The translations under genes were made by a program, and so were the position numbers. The notes under the pieces were generated by a model, which was not told where the DNA came from, ran no database searches, and saw only the letters and a list, made by a program, of their open reading frames with translations. This document shows positions 32,513 to 44,473 of a stretch of DNA of 64,000 bases, piece after piece. Numbering within the stretch: the stretch's first letter is position 1; the number at the start of each line of letters is the position of its first letter. Source of the DNA: Pycnopodia helianthoides (Eukaryota; Echinodermata; Asteroidea; Forcipulatida; Asteriidae); the NCBI GenBank assembly GCA_032158295.1, contig CM063262.1, positions 10,177,977 through 10,241,976 on the forward strand, read 5' to 3'.

Positions 32513-32739
32513 AACCTGAATGAAACCACTCAAACCTCGACTCCTATGCATACAAGAATGTATGCCAAGCTGGACAACATTATTTCTGCCGGGAAAAAAA
32601 GCAGTAGCATTTCAAACCTTCTTCTGTCCAAGAGCTGTACCCTCACATTTTTTTGATGAAATTCCATAGATTTGACCGCTAGAGATTTGAAATTAATGTA
32701 TTCTTTCAAAATGATGTACAGCAGTCTCCACGAATGTCT

Positions 32740-33081
32740 TTAAAGGCCCTGTACACTATTGGTAAGATCGAAAAACACAATGTTCACAGATTCACACATA
32801 ACTTACATGATTTAAAGTAAGTAATGGTAGAAAGGGTTCCTTAAAATATTTCTGCCTAAAATGCTATCGTTTCTGAGAAACGAGTAAAACAATAGTAATT
32901 ATCGCGCGCGATAATTTGAAAAAACAGAAAACACATAAGATCTCTTTTCACTATTTTCTCGTGACCTCGATGACCAATTGAGCTCAAACTCTCACAAGTT
33001 TGTTTGTTCATGCATATGTTTAATCATACAAAATGTGGACACTGATTTTGAGCTGTTACCAAAAGTGTACAATACCTTTAA
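32740..33081 (+). mobile_element. TTAA-3 MITE
   Basis: TTAA-flanked, with ends GGCCCTGTACACTATTGG and CCAAAAGTGTACAATACC and the palindrome TTATCGCGCGCGATAA in the middle. Confidence 0.85.
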
Positions 33082-33298
33082 GAAAGCAAGATGGCTACTC
33101 CACAACTGGACTTTGTCCCGAAAGACCAACAACCCTGCTACCGTTTTTTTACTAGGGGGCTACCCCCATCGCTAGAAACATCAAATTAATCAAAACATTT
33201 CTTTTACATGTTTTTGAAGTAGTTTTCTCTTCTAAACTGGATTGATTCGACATTATTGATGAAAACGGTACACAATGATAGTTTGTTGGCTGTTTTCT

Positions 33299-33714
33299 TT
33301 AAAGGCACTGGACACTATTGGTAGTTACTCAAAATAGTTGTTAGCATAAACACTTACTTGGTAACGAGCAATGGAGAGCTGTTGATAGTATAAAACATTG
33401 TGAGAAACGGCTCCCTCTGAAGTAACGTAGTTTTTGAGAAAGAAGTAATTTCTCAGTAAAATATTTGAATTGATTTTGAGACCTCACGCGTGAGGTCTCG
33501 AAATCGAAATCAAGCATCTGAAAGCACACAACTTCGTGCGTGACAACGTGGACAAGGGTGTTTTTTCTTCCATTATTATCTCGCAACTTCGACGACCAAT
33601 TGAGTTCAAATTTTCACAGGTTTGTTATTTTGTGCATATGTTGAGATACACCAAAGTGAGAAGACTGGTCTTTGACAATTACCAAAGGTGTCCAGTGTAT
33701 TTTACAAGTAGACA
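33299..33714 (+). mobile_element. TTAA-2 MITE, full copy
   Basis: Left end TTAA-AGGCACTGGACACTATT. A 22-bp perfect palindrome centred on CACGCGTG lies at about 33478-33499. The right end, GTGTCCAGTGTATTTTA, has decayed. Confidence 0.85.
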
Positions 33715-34140
33715 CTGTATCCAGCTGAAACTTGTACACTTTTTATATCTTTCTTAGTAACTCTGTCGTATTATTATATCAGCATCATGTTGACAAAAAA
33801 CAAACGATGGCCCAAACCTTTAAGTTTACCGGCAGCGTCACGTGCATGGTCATTATTATGATAATTATATATTGTGGATACGTGATTGATTGCGTGCCAT
33901 TAATGGGGGCAATTGCAGTGTATTGTTGAGTGCTCGTGTAATCTCGGCTCTGCCCGTGTTATTAATGAGCTTCGTGTCCTTGTAAATCATTAATTGATTC
34001 TGTAAAACGAGACATAGTCTTGATTCAAGAAGTAAATTACTGCCGCGATCGGACTTGACAGTTGACACAGAAAATTGCGAGTAAGAGTTGTATTATACTA
34101 AAAACGAGCTCCTCGTTCATCGTCCGTCCTTGTATATTGT

Positions 34141-34729
34141 TTAAAGGTGTTACACAGGATTGGTAGAGATCAGCGGCGCAGACAGTGTTAAAGGAACATT
34201 ACAGAATTGGTTTTTGCTAACAAAACAGTTGCTGGCAGTGTAAGCACTTTATGTAATCCACCATATACATAAACTGACAAACCTGTAGAAGTTTGAGATC
34301 GATCGGCCATCTGGGTCACGAGAAAATAGTGAAAACCGATTACACATTAATTTGCATGAAATCATATAGATTCAACAAATGAATAAAACGCTCACTGAGC
34401 GATAAACTCCAATCGGAAAATTAGTTTATTCATTTCTCATCAAATATGGCATTTCAGACAAAAATATTTCAAGGGATGTTTTCTACTATCATCATCAATA
34501 GACCGTGTAAATTTTATGTAAATCCGTGATCAAAAAGTATACTTTACAAGTTTTTTTCTTACCCATTCTGTAATGTTCCTTTAAGGTTATGTGTGACAGA
34601 CCTGTGAAAATTTGGGCTTAATCTATTGTGACTTGACATTTCACAAATTTATTCATAATCAGTAAGCTTTCAGACTTGAATTAAAAAATTATGTTTTTCA
34701 TCCTCGCTGATCCTGTGTAATACCTTTAA
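34141..34729 (+). mobile_element. TTAA-4 MITE carrying a nested TTAA-1
   Basis: Left end TTAA-AGGTGTTACACAGGATTGG; right end ATCCTGTGTAATACC-TTTAAA. The TTAA-1 copy 34188-34584 sits inside. Confidence 0.8.
34188..34584 (+). mobile_element. TTAA-1 MITE nested in a TTAA-4 element
   Basis: Full copy interrupting the TTAA-4 element 34141-34729. Confidence 0.9.
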
Positions 34730-34795
34730 AGACACCGGACACCTTTGGTAATTGTCAAAGACTAGTCTTCTCACTTGGTGTATCTCAACATATGG
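34730..34795 (-). mobile_element. TTAA-2 fragment
   Basis: About 65 bp of the GGACACCTTTGGTAATTGTC end, beginning at the right TTAA of the TTAA-4 element. Confidence 0.7.
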
Positions 34796-35238
34796 TCCCT
34801 AAAGACATGCATTTGCACTCAACAAAGTCGGGGGGAAAGAACAATACAATTAACACCAACAGTACTAAAAGGAATTAATCGCCAACAAATGGGTTTTGGG
34901 ATTAAAATAATTTAGAACAAATTTGGATTAACTTGGATTAAAATAAATGAAGTGAAGATGATTGTCTAGTACACGGAGGGAGATTAGTCCATAGTTTAGG
35001 AGCAGAACTTTGTTAAGCAATATTTTCTGCTTAAATAAAGCAGCTCTGTGAAATTATGCCTTGGGGAGCGGCAGCAGAGGGGTCCCTTTAATGAGATGCC
35101 AGATGCCATAAAGAAAGTGTGTGAAACAAAGGACACAATTTGTGTCAATAAATTCAACACTTGTCACAACAGACACGCTTTGTTGCTCTATGTCGACATG
35201 GGTCGATACACACGTATATTAAAAACAAATTAACAACT

Positions 35239-35471
35239 TTAAAGGGGCTGAACATGTTTAGCCAGGGATCATTCATAGAGCTGCTCAAGCACACACAAAA
35301 GTAGCTAAGCACAACAAAAGTATGCTTACCAGAATAAGGCTACCGGTCATGGTGATCACAGCAGGCCCGTGGCTGTACATGGAATTATGCACTACAGTTA
35401 CTGCACGCTTAATTTCATGTAGGCCTACAGCCACAGGCCTCTTTTGAGCATGAACAACACAGCCCCTTTAA
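35239..35471. mobile_element. AGGGGCT-ended inverted-repeat element, short copy
   Basis: TTAA-AGGGGCTGAACATG to AACACAGCCCCT-TTAA, with the CAGGCCTGTGGCTGTACATG arm partly retained. Interrupted near 35270-35340 by part of the CATAGAGCTGCTTAAGC element. Confidence 0.55.
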
Positions 35472-35870
35472 AAAGGCAGGATACACTTTTGGTAATTGTC
35501 AAAGACCAGTATCCTCGCTTGGTGTATCCCAACATGTGCATAAAATAACACACCTGTGAAAATTTGGGCTCAGATTGTAATCAAAGTTGCAAGAAAATAA
35601 TGAAAGAAAAAACACCTAATTGTTGCATAGAATTGTGTGCTCTCAGATACCTGAAAAGCCTGAAAAAAGGCTTCATGCCTGAAGCCTTTTTTCAGATTCA
35701 AATATTTCAGTGAGAAACAACCTCTTTCTCAAAACCTACATCACTTCAGAGGGAGTCATTTCTCACAATGTTTTATACTATCAGCAGCTGTCAGGTGCTC
35801 CTTATCAAGTAAGCTTATATAGTAAGGTATTTCCTTGATTAATTACCAAAAGTATCCACTGTCTTTATTA
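35468..35870 (-). mobile_element. TTAA-2-like MITE with a different central hairpin
   Basis: Reverse orientation. The central hairpin is AAAAAGGCTTCATGCCTGAA instead of the CACGCGTG palindrome. Shares its left TTAA with the element 35239-35471. Confidence 0.75.
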
Positions 35871-36899
35871 ACTTCTCACTGACCAGAAGCCGTATGCTTA
35901 TATAATGGCTCCGGTGTGGCTGGAATGCAGGAAAGGTCAAGTCGTAAACGTTGCTGCAGCAGCCAGAAGTAGCCACAGCCGTATCCAAAGTCGCTCTGTT
36001 CGCGGCTACACGCTATAACAGCTGCGAGAAAAATGGTTCCCACACGCTGTTCTAATATCGATCTGCGCAAATCGATACACAAATAGTAATTATTTGTTTG
36101 TTTGTTTGGTTTATTTCCATTTGCACAACTTGTATAAATTCATAAAAAATAACAACAGTTGTAATAGTATTGAAATGATTACGCATCCCCGATTAAACAA
36201 TGCCCTGCACCTGACGTTACTTTGAAATCATTTGCACAGTGGCTAGCAGGGATTTAATGTAAGTTTCGGGTAATAGTAATGGACCCAGGGGTGTATGCAA
36301 CTATAATTCTATGGTCTATACCCTGTCTAAAACATCTCCTGGGCTTCTCAGGGAGGCTCTTTGTGATGATATCAAGCTCTGGATGAGGATGAGTGATGAT
36401 TGTATCAAACCAGGCTGGCAAAGGTCATGACCCCTAAGGCTAAGGTTATATTAACACACAGAAACTTCCACTGGAGCTGAGGCATGCGTTTGCAATGACG
36501 TTTTTCAGAATGAATTAACTAACCCAGTGCATCCACCTTAATAGCTTTAGGCATGTATTTCTTGACGGTAAAATGGAGGACTTCCTGTAAATAAATAAAC
36601 GTATAAATAAATACATTTGTGAACGTTCATGTGCAGATTAATTTTGAAAAGATTAGCCTAAACCTTCTGTTTGCAACAGCTACCCAGCCTCTATTAAAAA
36701 ACATTTATCATTGCAATACCAATAAATTGGATGTGGATTTCACAGTTTGGTTCGCAGGGGTTTCCTTGTCTACTTTGACATGAGTGGCCCACCTTGCTGT
36801 TTTTAGTGACCGTGCACTTCACCCTCTTTTTTTGGGGGGGGTGCCAATACCACCACCTTGCTGTGAAGATTTACCTTAAAGGAAATACTATTTTAAAAA
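35871..36899. other. No gene recognised
   Basis: A (TTTG)n run at 36094-36108 and a G-run at 36833-36841. Only chance frames. Confidence 0.5.
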
Positions 36900-37151
36900 A
36901 TGTACATTGTTGTCATTTATAGGTCTTTTCCTTCACCTCTGTGTATAATGAACTCACATTACAACCTCGTTCCCGATGGTGTACGATCTAGCCGCACCAT
37001 CTTCCCCCACAATCCTTTGCTCGATCATAATAGTGACGACAGCATCGATACAGCGCACTGCCCGTGTGAGCGAGAACAACTCTTAAAAAGAATACGGAGT
37101 AATTCCAAACAGAAAGATTTGAAAGCAATGTGCCCCTTTAATGGTAATGAA

Positions 37152-37489
37152 TTAAAGACACTGGACACCTTTGGTAATTGTCAAAGACCAGTCTTCTCAC
37201 TTGGTGTATCTCAACATATGCACAAACTAACAAACCTGTCAACATTTGAACTCAATTGGTCGTCGAAGTTGCGAGATAATAATGGAAGAAAAAACACCCT
37301 TGTCACACGAAGTTGTGTGCTTACAGATGCTTGATTGCTTGATTGCTTGATTTCGAGACCTCACGCGTGAGGTCTCAAAATCAATTCAAATATTTTACTG
37401 AGAAATTACTTCTTTCTCAAAAACTACGTTACTTCAGAGGGAGCCGTTTCTCACAATGTGTAACTACCAATAGTGTCCAGTGCCTTTAA
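37152..37489 (-). mobile_element. TTAA-2 MITE
   Basis: Reverse copy with TTAA at both ends and the CACGCGTG-centred palindrome near 37353. It accounts for the C-terminal half of a chance reading frame at 36900-37334. Confidence 0.85.
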
Positions 37490-37532
37490 AGGTAAATGCA
37501 GTTATATATTTTTAAAGAGGGGCTCCAACGTA

Positions 37533-37711
37533 GAATAGACCTTATGCACATGACGTCATTTGAGTAGGGCGCCCTCGTCTAGAGGTCAAAAGAAGATTGC
37601 TCATTGGCTCATTCACTGCGCCGCGCGTACAAAATGTGCTTTTTCCATTGTTTCGTCATCGTTTTACCTCTAAGATGGCGGCGTGATGACGTCAATGCAT
37701 AAAGTTTATAG
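37533..37711 (+). mobile_element. CRE/YY1 element, intact copy
   Basis: About 180 bp. TGACGTCA near each end, GGCGCCCTCG next to the left one, and TAAGATGGCGGC next to the right one. Imperfect terminal repeats (TAGACCTTATGCACATGACG). Confidence 0.85.
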
Positions 37712-37882
37712 ATGGATTGCAATACGCGTCATTGACCACCATCTTTGATGAATTATTATTGTGTGCACGCGTGAAGAGCCATCATTTGCTGAGAGTCGTG
37801 CGTAGCGCGTATCAACGCGTGCACTTTTCCATCGTTTTATATCAAAGATGGCGGTCAATGACGCGTATTGCAATCCATCTAT
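37709..37882. mobile_element. Inverted-repeat MITE (ATAGATGGATTGCAATACGC)
   Basis: 174 bp with arms of about 40 bp. The inner arm carries AAGATGGCGG on the right and CACCATCTTTGAT on the left. A distant relative of 51045-51190. Confidence 0.85.
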
Positions 37883-37894
37883 TTAGCTTGAACA

Positions 37895-38755
37895 TTTACG
37901 TATTTATTTCATATTAACGTAGTATTCGATGTATCTATAAAAGCCGTCATATAGATTAAACAGTATAAAGCAATCATATTATTATCATTTTGTATGTTTT
38001 ACTAGACAGATCAAATACGGTATGTGAAATTTATTGCACACGAAAATGATACGGTTTGGGGCACAAATTGTTAAAGGAAAATTACAGAATTTGGTATGAA
38101 AAAAAGACTTGTAAAATATACTTTATGATCACAGATTTACATAAAACTTACATGGGTCTAATGATGATGATAGTAGAAAACATCCCTTGAAATATTTCTG
38201 TCTGAAATGTCATATTTGATGAGAAATGAATAAACTAATTTTCCGATTGGAGTTTATCGCTCAGTGAGCGTTTTATTCATTTGTTGAATCTATATGATTT
38301 CATGCAAACGTGTAATCGGGTTTTCACTTTTTTCTCGTGACCCAGATGGCCGATCGATCTCCAACTTCTACAGGTTTGTCAGGTTATGTATATGGTGGAT
38401 TACATAAAGTGCTTACACTGCCAGCAACTGTTTTGTTAGCACAAAAACAATTCTGTAATGTTCCTTTAACATTCATGTAAACGGTAACGTTATCAATCGC
38501 GACACAGCCAAAATCGTGAGAATTTACGTCAATATTTACGTGAATATTTACGATTTGAGGCACAAATCTCGAACATTTACAATTTTTTTTTAAATATTTA
38601 CGTAGTACTGGATGTTCCTTTAAAGCCGCCATATAGATTAAACAATACAAAGCAATAAAATTATTATCACTTTAAATATTTTACTCCACTTATCTATAAT
38701 GCATACATATAATAATACGGTATGTGAAATTTATTGCAGATAAAAATAATTATAC
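37895..38755. repeat. Direct repeats of about 160 bp flanking a TTAA-1 copy
   Basis: TATAGATTAAACAGTATAAA and GGTATGTGAAATTTATTGCA at 37895-38055 recur at 38585-38755. A (TTTACG)-rich stretch lies at 38520-38600. Confidence 0.7.
38071..38469 (-). mobile_element. TTAA-1 MITE between two direct repeats
   Basis: Full reverse copy with TTAA at both ends. Related direct repeats of about 160 bp lie at 37895-38055 and 38585-38755. Confidence 0.9.
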
Positions 38756-39095
38756 GGGCTTAAAGTAACGATGGCAAAATAAGGAGGGGCTTACGGATGA
38801 GGAGAGAACGGCAGTTCCATTTAAAGGAGCAGTCTGACCGTCTGGCAAACAATTTAACCCAAGCAGACAAATATAAACAGTGAGTTAACTGCTTTAATGT
38901 TGTTTTTTCTGATCGTGTCACTAACGAATCATCGAGATCGATTGAATTTGAATCGATAACTTTCTGCAAATCCCGTGGCAGCCATTATTTCTGTTTTCGA
39001 AAACCATCAATCACAGCGCAATAACATTTACAGAATAAACACATTTTCATAGCAACGACAGAACTTGCACGGGAGGAGGAAACGCTCAAATAAAC

Positions 39096-42000
39096 ATGGG
39101 TGAGTACCTGATCAATTTGTACCTTATTATGATTGATGGACGATAGGTCAGTTCATGGTAGTAAGTAATTTTGTGGGGTTTTTTCGCTCGAAATTGATGA
39201 GTGCGAAATACAGTTTTCCCTCAAAGGCTGGCGTAGTTAACGATTTCTCCACTGTACATTAAACGATTATGGCGCGGGGCAACTTTAACTGTGAGGGAAA
39301 TATATCTTTCCTTCTGGTAAATTAACGATTGAAGGCAAGTCCACATAAATTGGCTAAGATCGAAGGAGGGAAACAGGAAACTTTTTTTTTTCTTTCTTAA
39401 ATTTGATTAGCAGAAACACATTCTCAAAAGAACTGGAGTATTTTACGGTTTCACCACCATACATACGATTGTGGCTGGGTGCCAGGGTTCATAATTGTGA
39501 ATTGACAAAATTATTACTTCTAGCAAATTCATGATTAAACGGTTGGTAAGGATAAAAAACATAATTGCCTAATTTTAGTCTGAAAGCTTACTGATTATGA
39601 AGTTCATACTATAGTACCATTTTTGTCTGTGAAATATTTCCCTCTGAAATGAAGTCATATTCGAGAAAACTGTATCTGAAAACCTTCACCAATACGCAAC
39701 AGCTGACTTTGGTTGTTAAAAACCAAAATTGAGGACAATGTGTGTTCATGCTGAAAAATTGTGCATTATGGTCATTTGTTATTTTCTCCTGACTCACACA
39801 ATAGATTTAACCCACATTTTTACAGTTTGTTATTTCATGTGTATGGTTGATCACACAAATTATGAAGTCTGTCTACGAGTATGTTGTCAACTCTACCAAT
39901 TATGTATAAGACCTTGCAACCGAAAGGCTGGAGTTTTTCACCATTATTGCAAAATTAAAGGAACATTACAGAATTGGTAATTGTAATGTACCTTTAAAGT
40001 AATAGAAATTCCGGTGCGGCCAAAGCTGTGAAATGGGAAAAGTTCACGATTTAAAAAGAAGTCTTTATACAAACTATTTGTTAAAGGAACATTACAGAAT
40101 TGGGTTTTGCTAACAAAACAGTTGCTGGCAGTGTAAACACTTTATGTAATCCACCATATACATAAACTGACAAACCTGTAGAAGTTTGAGATCGATCGGC
40201 CATCTGGGTCACGAGAAAATAGTGAAAAAACGATTACACATTTGCATGAAATCATATAGATTCAACAAAATGAATAAAACTCTCACTGAGCGATAAACTC
40301 CAATCGGAAAATTAGTTTATTCATTTCTCATCAAAAATGGCATTTCAGACAGAAATATTTCAAGGGATGTTTTCTACTATCATCATCATTAGACCGTGTA
40401 AGTTTTATGTAAATCTGTGATCAAAAGTATATTTTACAAGTTTTTTTCTTACCAATTCTGTAATGTTCCTTTAACTCAACATTTTTTTCCATAAGTAAAC
40501 ATTCACATAATGGATTATTTTGTAAGTTGTCATCAAGCTAGGGTGATTTACTGAGAAACATTTCCATGGCCTAAAAGCTTTTTGTCTCGATTATTATTTG
40601 AGGAGCAAATAAACGCTGCTTTCGAGTTTAAGAGAAAAAGTGACAGATTGAGGCACGGACCGTCACATTAAGTGGAAACTGTTGTCCATTACTGTCAACT
40701 GCCACGATTTACCTTTGTGCATAAAATTTGTTTAATTAAAGGTGTGACTGTACAAATGTTTTGTAGACGTTTCAAGGATAGAATGTAATTTCAAAAGCGA
40801 TGATACATTATACCTCTTAAAGGAACATTTCTCGTGACTCCGATGACCGATTGAGCTTTGACTTTCACAAGTTTGTTATTTCATGTGTATGTTGGGTCAG
40901 GGAGATTTTTTAAAGTGTACCTTCAAAATCTTGCAAATGTTTATGACTTTTAAGAAAGATACTTAAAAGTATCTTTCTTGTCTGATTTTCCCTGCAGGTG
41001 TCATTCGTGTGACATTGCAGTTGTGTCTGTTTTTAGTGCTCCTTCGAGGTAAGTTTGTTTGTTTCCTTCTTCTTTTTTTAGGCTGCAAGAAAATTCCTTA
41101 AAGCGAAGATGTATTTAAGATGCTGGTGACTTTACCTCGGTTTATTGACCCCCCCCCCCCTTGGACGACGCGGAGCGCACCTCCGCACAATGTACGTCTA
41201 CGATTTCCACCATTTTGGGACTCAATTCCTCTGTGTACATTTTGACTACAAAAATGGCAGACAGAATAGGCGCGCATTAGTGCGCTGCACAACATTAAGT
41301 GAGTCGATAAAAAAAGCTCCCCTTCCTCTAGCCCCACCCCCTTTTTTGTTTTTCCACTGAATAACTAAACTGTTCAAAGGTAAACTGTAAAGGGACCGTC
41401 CGATGCAAACTATTGGTGGCGCACTGTATAACACTAACCCAAAGAACTGCAACGTCACAGCCAAAGTTTTTGCCAACCAAGGTTGGAAAAACTATGGGAA
41501 GCCATTAATGCAAAGCAAAAACGGATAGCCACAGTTTGTAACAATGTTACACAAATATTCAAAAATGGTGTTGAATTTGTTGGAAACAAAGCAACCAATC
41601 ATTAGATGCATTGAAAGTTTGCAGAAATGTTGAATTCGGTCACAACATCTGTACCCGCGATTGAATGTTTTGCTATTAACATTCGGCCCTCCATGCCAAC
41701 CTGTGCGGTTTGTTGATCAACAAAAGAAAGGTGTATTGAAATAGGTGCGACAACTTGCGATTAGAAGCCATTTTGTGTCCAAAAAATCGCACGGGCGAAC
41801 ATATGGTGCCAGACTAGACTGCACATTGAGCTGTGCTGCATTTGGACCGAAAATGGCATCAAGCAATCACGTGCCTAAAGAAAACTGGTCCATCTATTTT
41901 GCAACTTTCTCAATGCACAGCTCTGCCCTAACCGTTGGCGATTTTTGTTCTTCTGCAGCACACGTCGGCTATGGAGTCAACAGTTAAGGGATAGGCTGTT

Positions 42001-44253
42001 CTTCCCTATCCCTTAACTGTTGATTCCATAGCCGACGTGTGCTGCAGAACATAAATTTGCTAACCGTTGTTGTAGAGTATCGATTTATATACATGAATAC
42101 AAAATAATTAACTGCACATTGGTCAGGTTCCTTCGCAACAAACGCCACCAAGTGTTTTGCCTGCGTCCATGCCGAGTTCCCGTCTGGTGTCCCGAACATC
42201 TACAACAACAAGTACTGTAAGGAATACACGCTTCTCAGAACGATGACGTACGCCGGGGAGGACTGTCCGAATGACGGCAGGGATTACGTGTGTGCCAAGG
42301 TCGATGGATACTACACATTCGATGTTCCTTCTGGTAAGTAACTTTTACACGCGAATAAGAAACCAGCTCCCGTTTCACCATTGTTATACTTTCCCAAGTT
42401 AATAGTGCCCGGATGCAAATTTATGTTCTGCATCACACGTCGGCTACGGAGTCAACAGTTAAGGGATATGGAAGAACAGACTATCCCTTAACTGTTGACT
42501 CCATAGCCGACGTGTGCTGCAGAAAAAAAAATCGCTGCCCGGATAACTACTGCAACTTTTTACACGCAAACCAGCTCCCGCTTCACCTTTGTTATAACTT
42601 ACCCAAGTTAATAGTTCCCGGATCACTACTGCAACTTTTACTCGTGAATAAGTAACCGACTCTGGTTCACTATTTACTGACCTTTACAGACAAGCACAAA
42701 CTGTTGCACCAACCTTTTCTAGTTTACAAACTTTTCCCAGATCAAGTATAAAGGTTTATCTGGGACAGGATACACTTGTACAGGGCACTTGTTTCGAAAA
42801 GGAAAAGGAGCTAAACAGGAACAAGAAAACAACTTGTTTAAAGGAACATTACAGAATTGGTAAGAATTTTGTGTGTGTAAAATATACTTTTTGATCACAG
42901 ATTTACATAAAACTTACACGGTGTAATGATGATGATAGTAGAAAACATCCCTTGAAATATTTCTGTCTGAAATGCCATATTTGATGAAAATGAATAAACT
43001 AATTTTCCGATTGGAGTTATTGCTCAGTGAGCGTTTGATTCATTTTGTTGAATCTATATGATTTCATGCAAAATGTGTAATCGGTTTTTCACTATTTTCT
43101 CGTGACCCAGATGGCCGATCGATCTCAAACTTCTACAGGTTTGTCAGTTTATGTATATGGTGGATTACATAAAGTGCTTACCGTGCTAGACCGTGTAAGT
43201 TTTATGTAAATCTGTGATCAAAAAAATTATTTTACAAGTTTGTTTATTACTAATTCTGTAATGTTCCTCTAAGCTTCGCGAATAATTATTTTGACGGATT
43301 ATGTTCTTCTCCTGATCTGCTATCATTGTCACCCCCATCCATACGAATCGACCAGTGGGAACCGCCGTTGTTGATTCCGTCATACGGCGCTGCGTGGTGC
43401 GGCCGTCGACCTTCGGTAGGACAAGTCACGATGTCTGCGTCAACACGCAAGCCCTGGATGAGTCCACCAATGACATCGACCTGATCGGAGCTTCCAATGA
43501 CGTCGGCGAAATTACGAAATTTACTGGTCAGGTAAGGAACAAAATGCGCATGCTCACTCTCTCACACTACAACGTCACAGCTTGAAATGTTGCCGACCAA
43601 GGTTTGAAAACTATGGGAAGCCATATATGCAATGCAAATACAGATAGCCACAGTTTGTAACAGTGTTACACAAATATTACAAAAAAATATTGTCGAATTT
43701 GTTGGAAACAAAGCAACCAATTGAAAGTTTGCAGAATTGTTTATTTTGGTCACAACGTCCGTCAAAACGAGTGATTTTTTTGCTAACAATCGGCCGTCCA
43801 TGCCAACCAGCGCGATTTGTTTTACCAGCAATGGAGAGGTCTGTAGGCCTTATGCATGTCCCAATGCGCATGATCGGCGCGCAAAGGTCTCTGGGTGAAA
43901 TCCGAGTCCGAGGCCGAATCCGAATTGGCGGCTACATCTACGGCCAGTCACACCACCGCCTTCGGAGGAGGCACTGGGACCGAGCGAACATCACGGGACC
44001 CTTGTGAGAGGGCGCCCTACTCAAATGACGTCATGCACAAAAGGTCTATACTTTTGATCATCGCAGCTTTGCAATTCATCTCGATGTTTTGTCTCCCTTC
44101 GCTAACATAGCACACGATTTTTTTTGTGTGTGTTTGTAGGTCTGCTACTGCAATGGTGACAATTGTAATTCAGCCAGTGTGATCGGACACCGAGCGTTGT
44201 ACATGGCCGTACTGATCGCGGTGCTCGCTGCACTGGCCATACGTCACTTCTAA
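39096..44253 (+). CDS. Gene B: Ly6/uPAR-like GPI-anchored protein, 5 exons, 183 aa
   Basis: The spliced model joins 39096-39099, 40998-41048, 42127-42333, 43356-43531 and 44140-44253, with GT-AG introns in phases 1, 1, 1 and 0 exactly as in gene A. A signal peptide spans about 1-19. Ten cysteines (28, 31, 49, 65, 74, 100, 115, 148, 150, 155) align one-to-one with gene A. The ends are CFAC and CYCNGDNCN. Shared blocks include AGxxCPND, YVCxKxxGxYTFDVP, RRC and a STNDIDLIG-type segment. A hydrophobic C-terminus (about 164-183) suggests a GPI signal. There is one sequon, NAT at 24. It is clearly a paralogue of gene A, same strand, about 26 kb downstream, with the K2P gene between them on the other strand. 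The exon 3 acceptor has a poor pyrimidine tract. Three palindromic elements sit in its introns and 3' flank. Function is not known beyond the fold. Confidence 0.88.
39560..39912 (-). mobile_element. TTAA-4 MITE in gene B intron 1
   Basis: Inverse of the family, with the CAACAGCTGACTTTGG block and an end at CTCTACCAATTATGTATAAG. Confidence 0.65.
39955..39997. mobile_element. TTAA-1 terminal-repeat-only remnant, 43 bp
   Basis: Consists of TTAA, AGGAACATTACAGAATTGG, a few bases, the reverse terminal repeat and TTAA. The whole interior is gone. Confidence 0.8.
40081..40474 (+). mobile_element. TTAA-1 MITE in gene B intron 1
   Basis: Full copy with both TTAA ends. Confidence 0.92.
41947..42050. 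repeat. Near-perfect palindrome, copy 1 (gene B intron 2)
   Basis: Two arms of about 46 bp (GCACACGTCGGCTATGGAGT then CAACAGTTAAGGGATAGG) around the loop CTGTTCTTC. One mismatch and a 2-base difference near the base of the stem. Confidence 0.93.
42425..42524. repeat. Near-perfect palindrome, copy 2 (gene B intron 3)
   Basis: The same arms as copy 1, with the loop reading GGAAGAACAG, the inverse of the copy 1 loop, and an A-run just outside. Confidence 0.93.
42838..43272 (-). mobile_element. TTAA-1 MITE, chimeric copy in gene B intron 3
   Basis: Starts as a normal reverse copy. At about 43183 it switches to the opposite orientation (ACCGTGTAAG onward), so both ends carry the same subterminal sequence and the inverted repeat is about 90 bp long. 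The right end is CTAA rather than TTAA. Confidence 0.85.
43848..44048 (-). mobile_element. CRE/YY1-related element in gene B intron 4
   Basis: Inverse orientation. AGGGCGCCCTACTCAAATGA plus TGACGTCA and TATGCAC-type ends match the family. The middle is different and includes CACTGGGACCGAGCGAA, reminiscent of the MULE-like termini. Confidence 0.6.
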
Positions 44254-44473
44254 AGGTGGCAGAAGCTGGGGGAAAACTAAGAAGACGCAGAGGAATTAAC
44301 TCCACTATTATCATATTTATTTTAGCTGATAAGTGTAAAGTTAACCAGAGCTGTGTATTGAGAGAGTTGTGACAACTTGCGATTATAAGCCATTTTCGGT
44401 TCCCCTAAAAAGAGACACATGTGCGCGCACAGGATACCAGACTGTGCTTCAATTGGACCGAACGCAAATTTTT

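Noticed and set aside
36900..37334. 144-aa frame
   Set aside because: Its second half is a TTAA-2 element and the first half has no recognisable motif.
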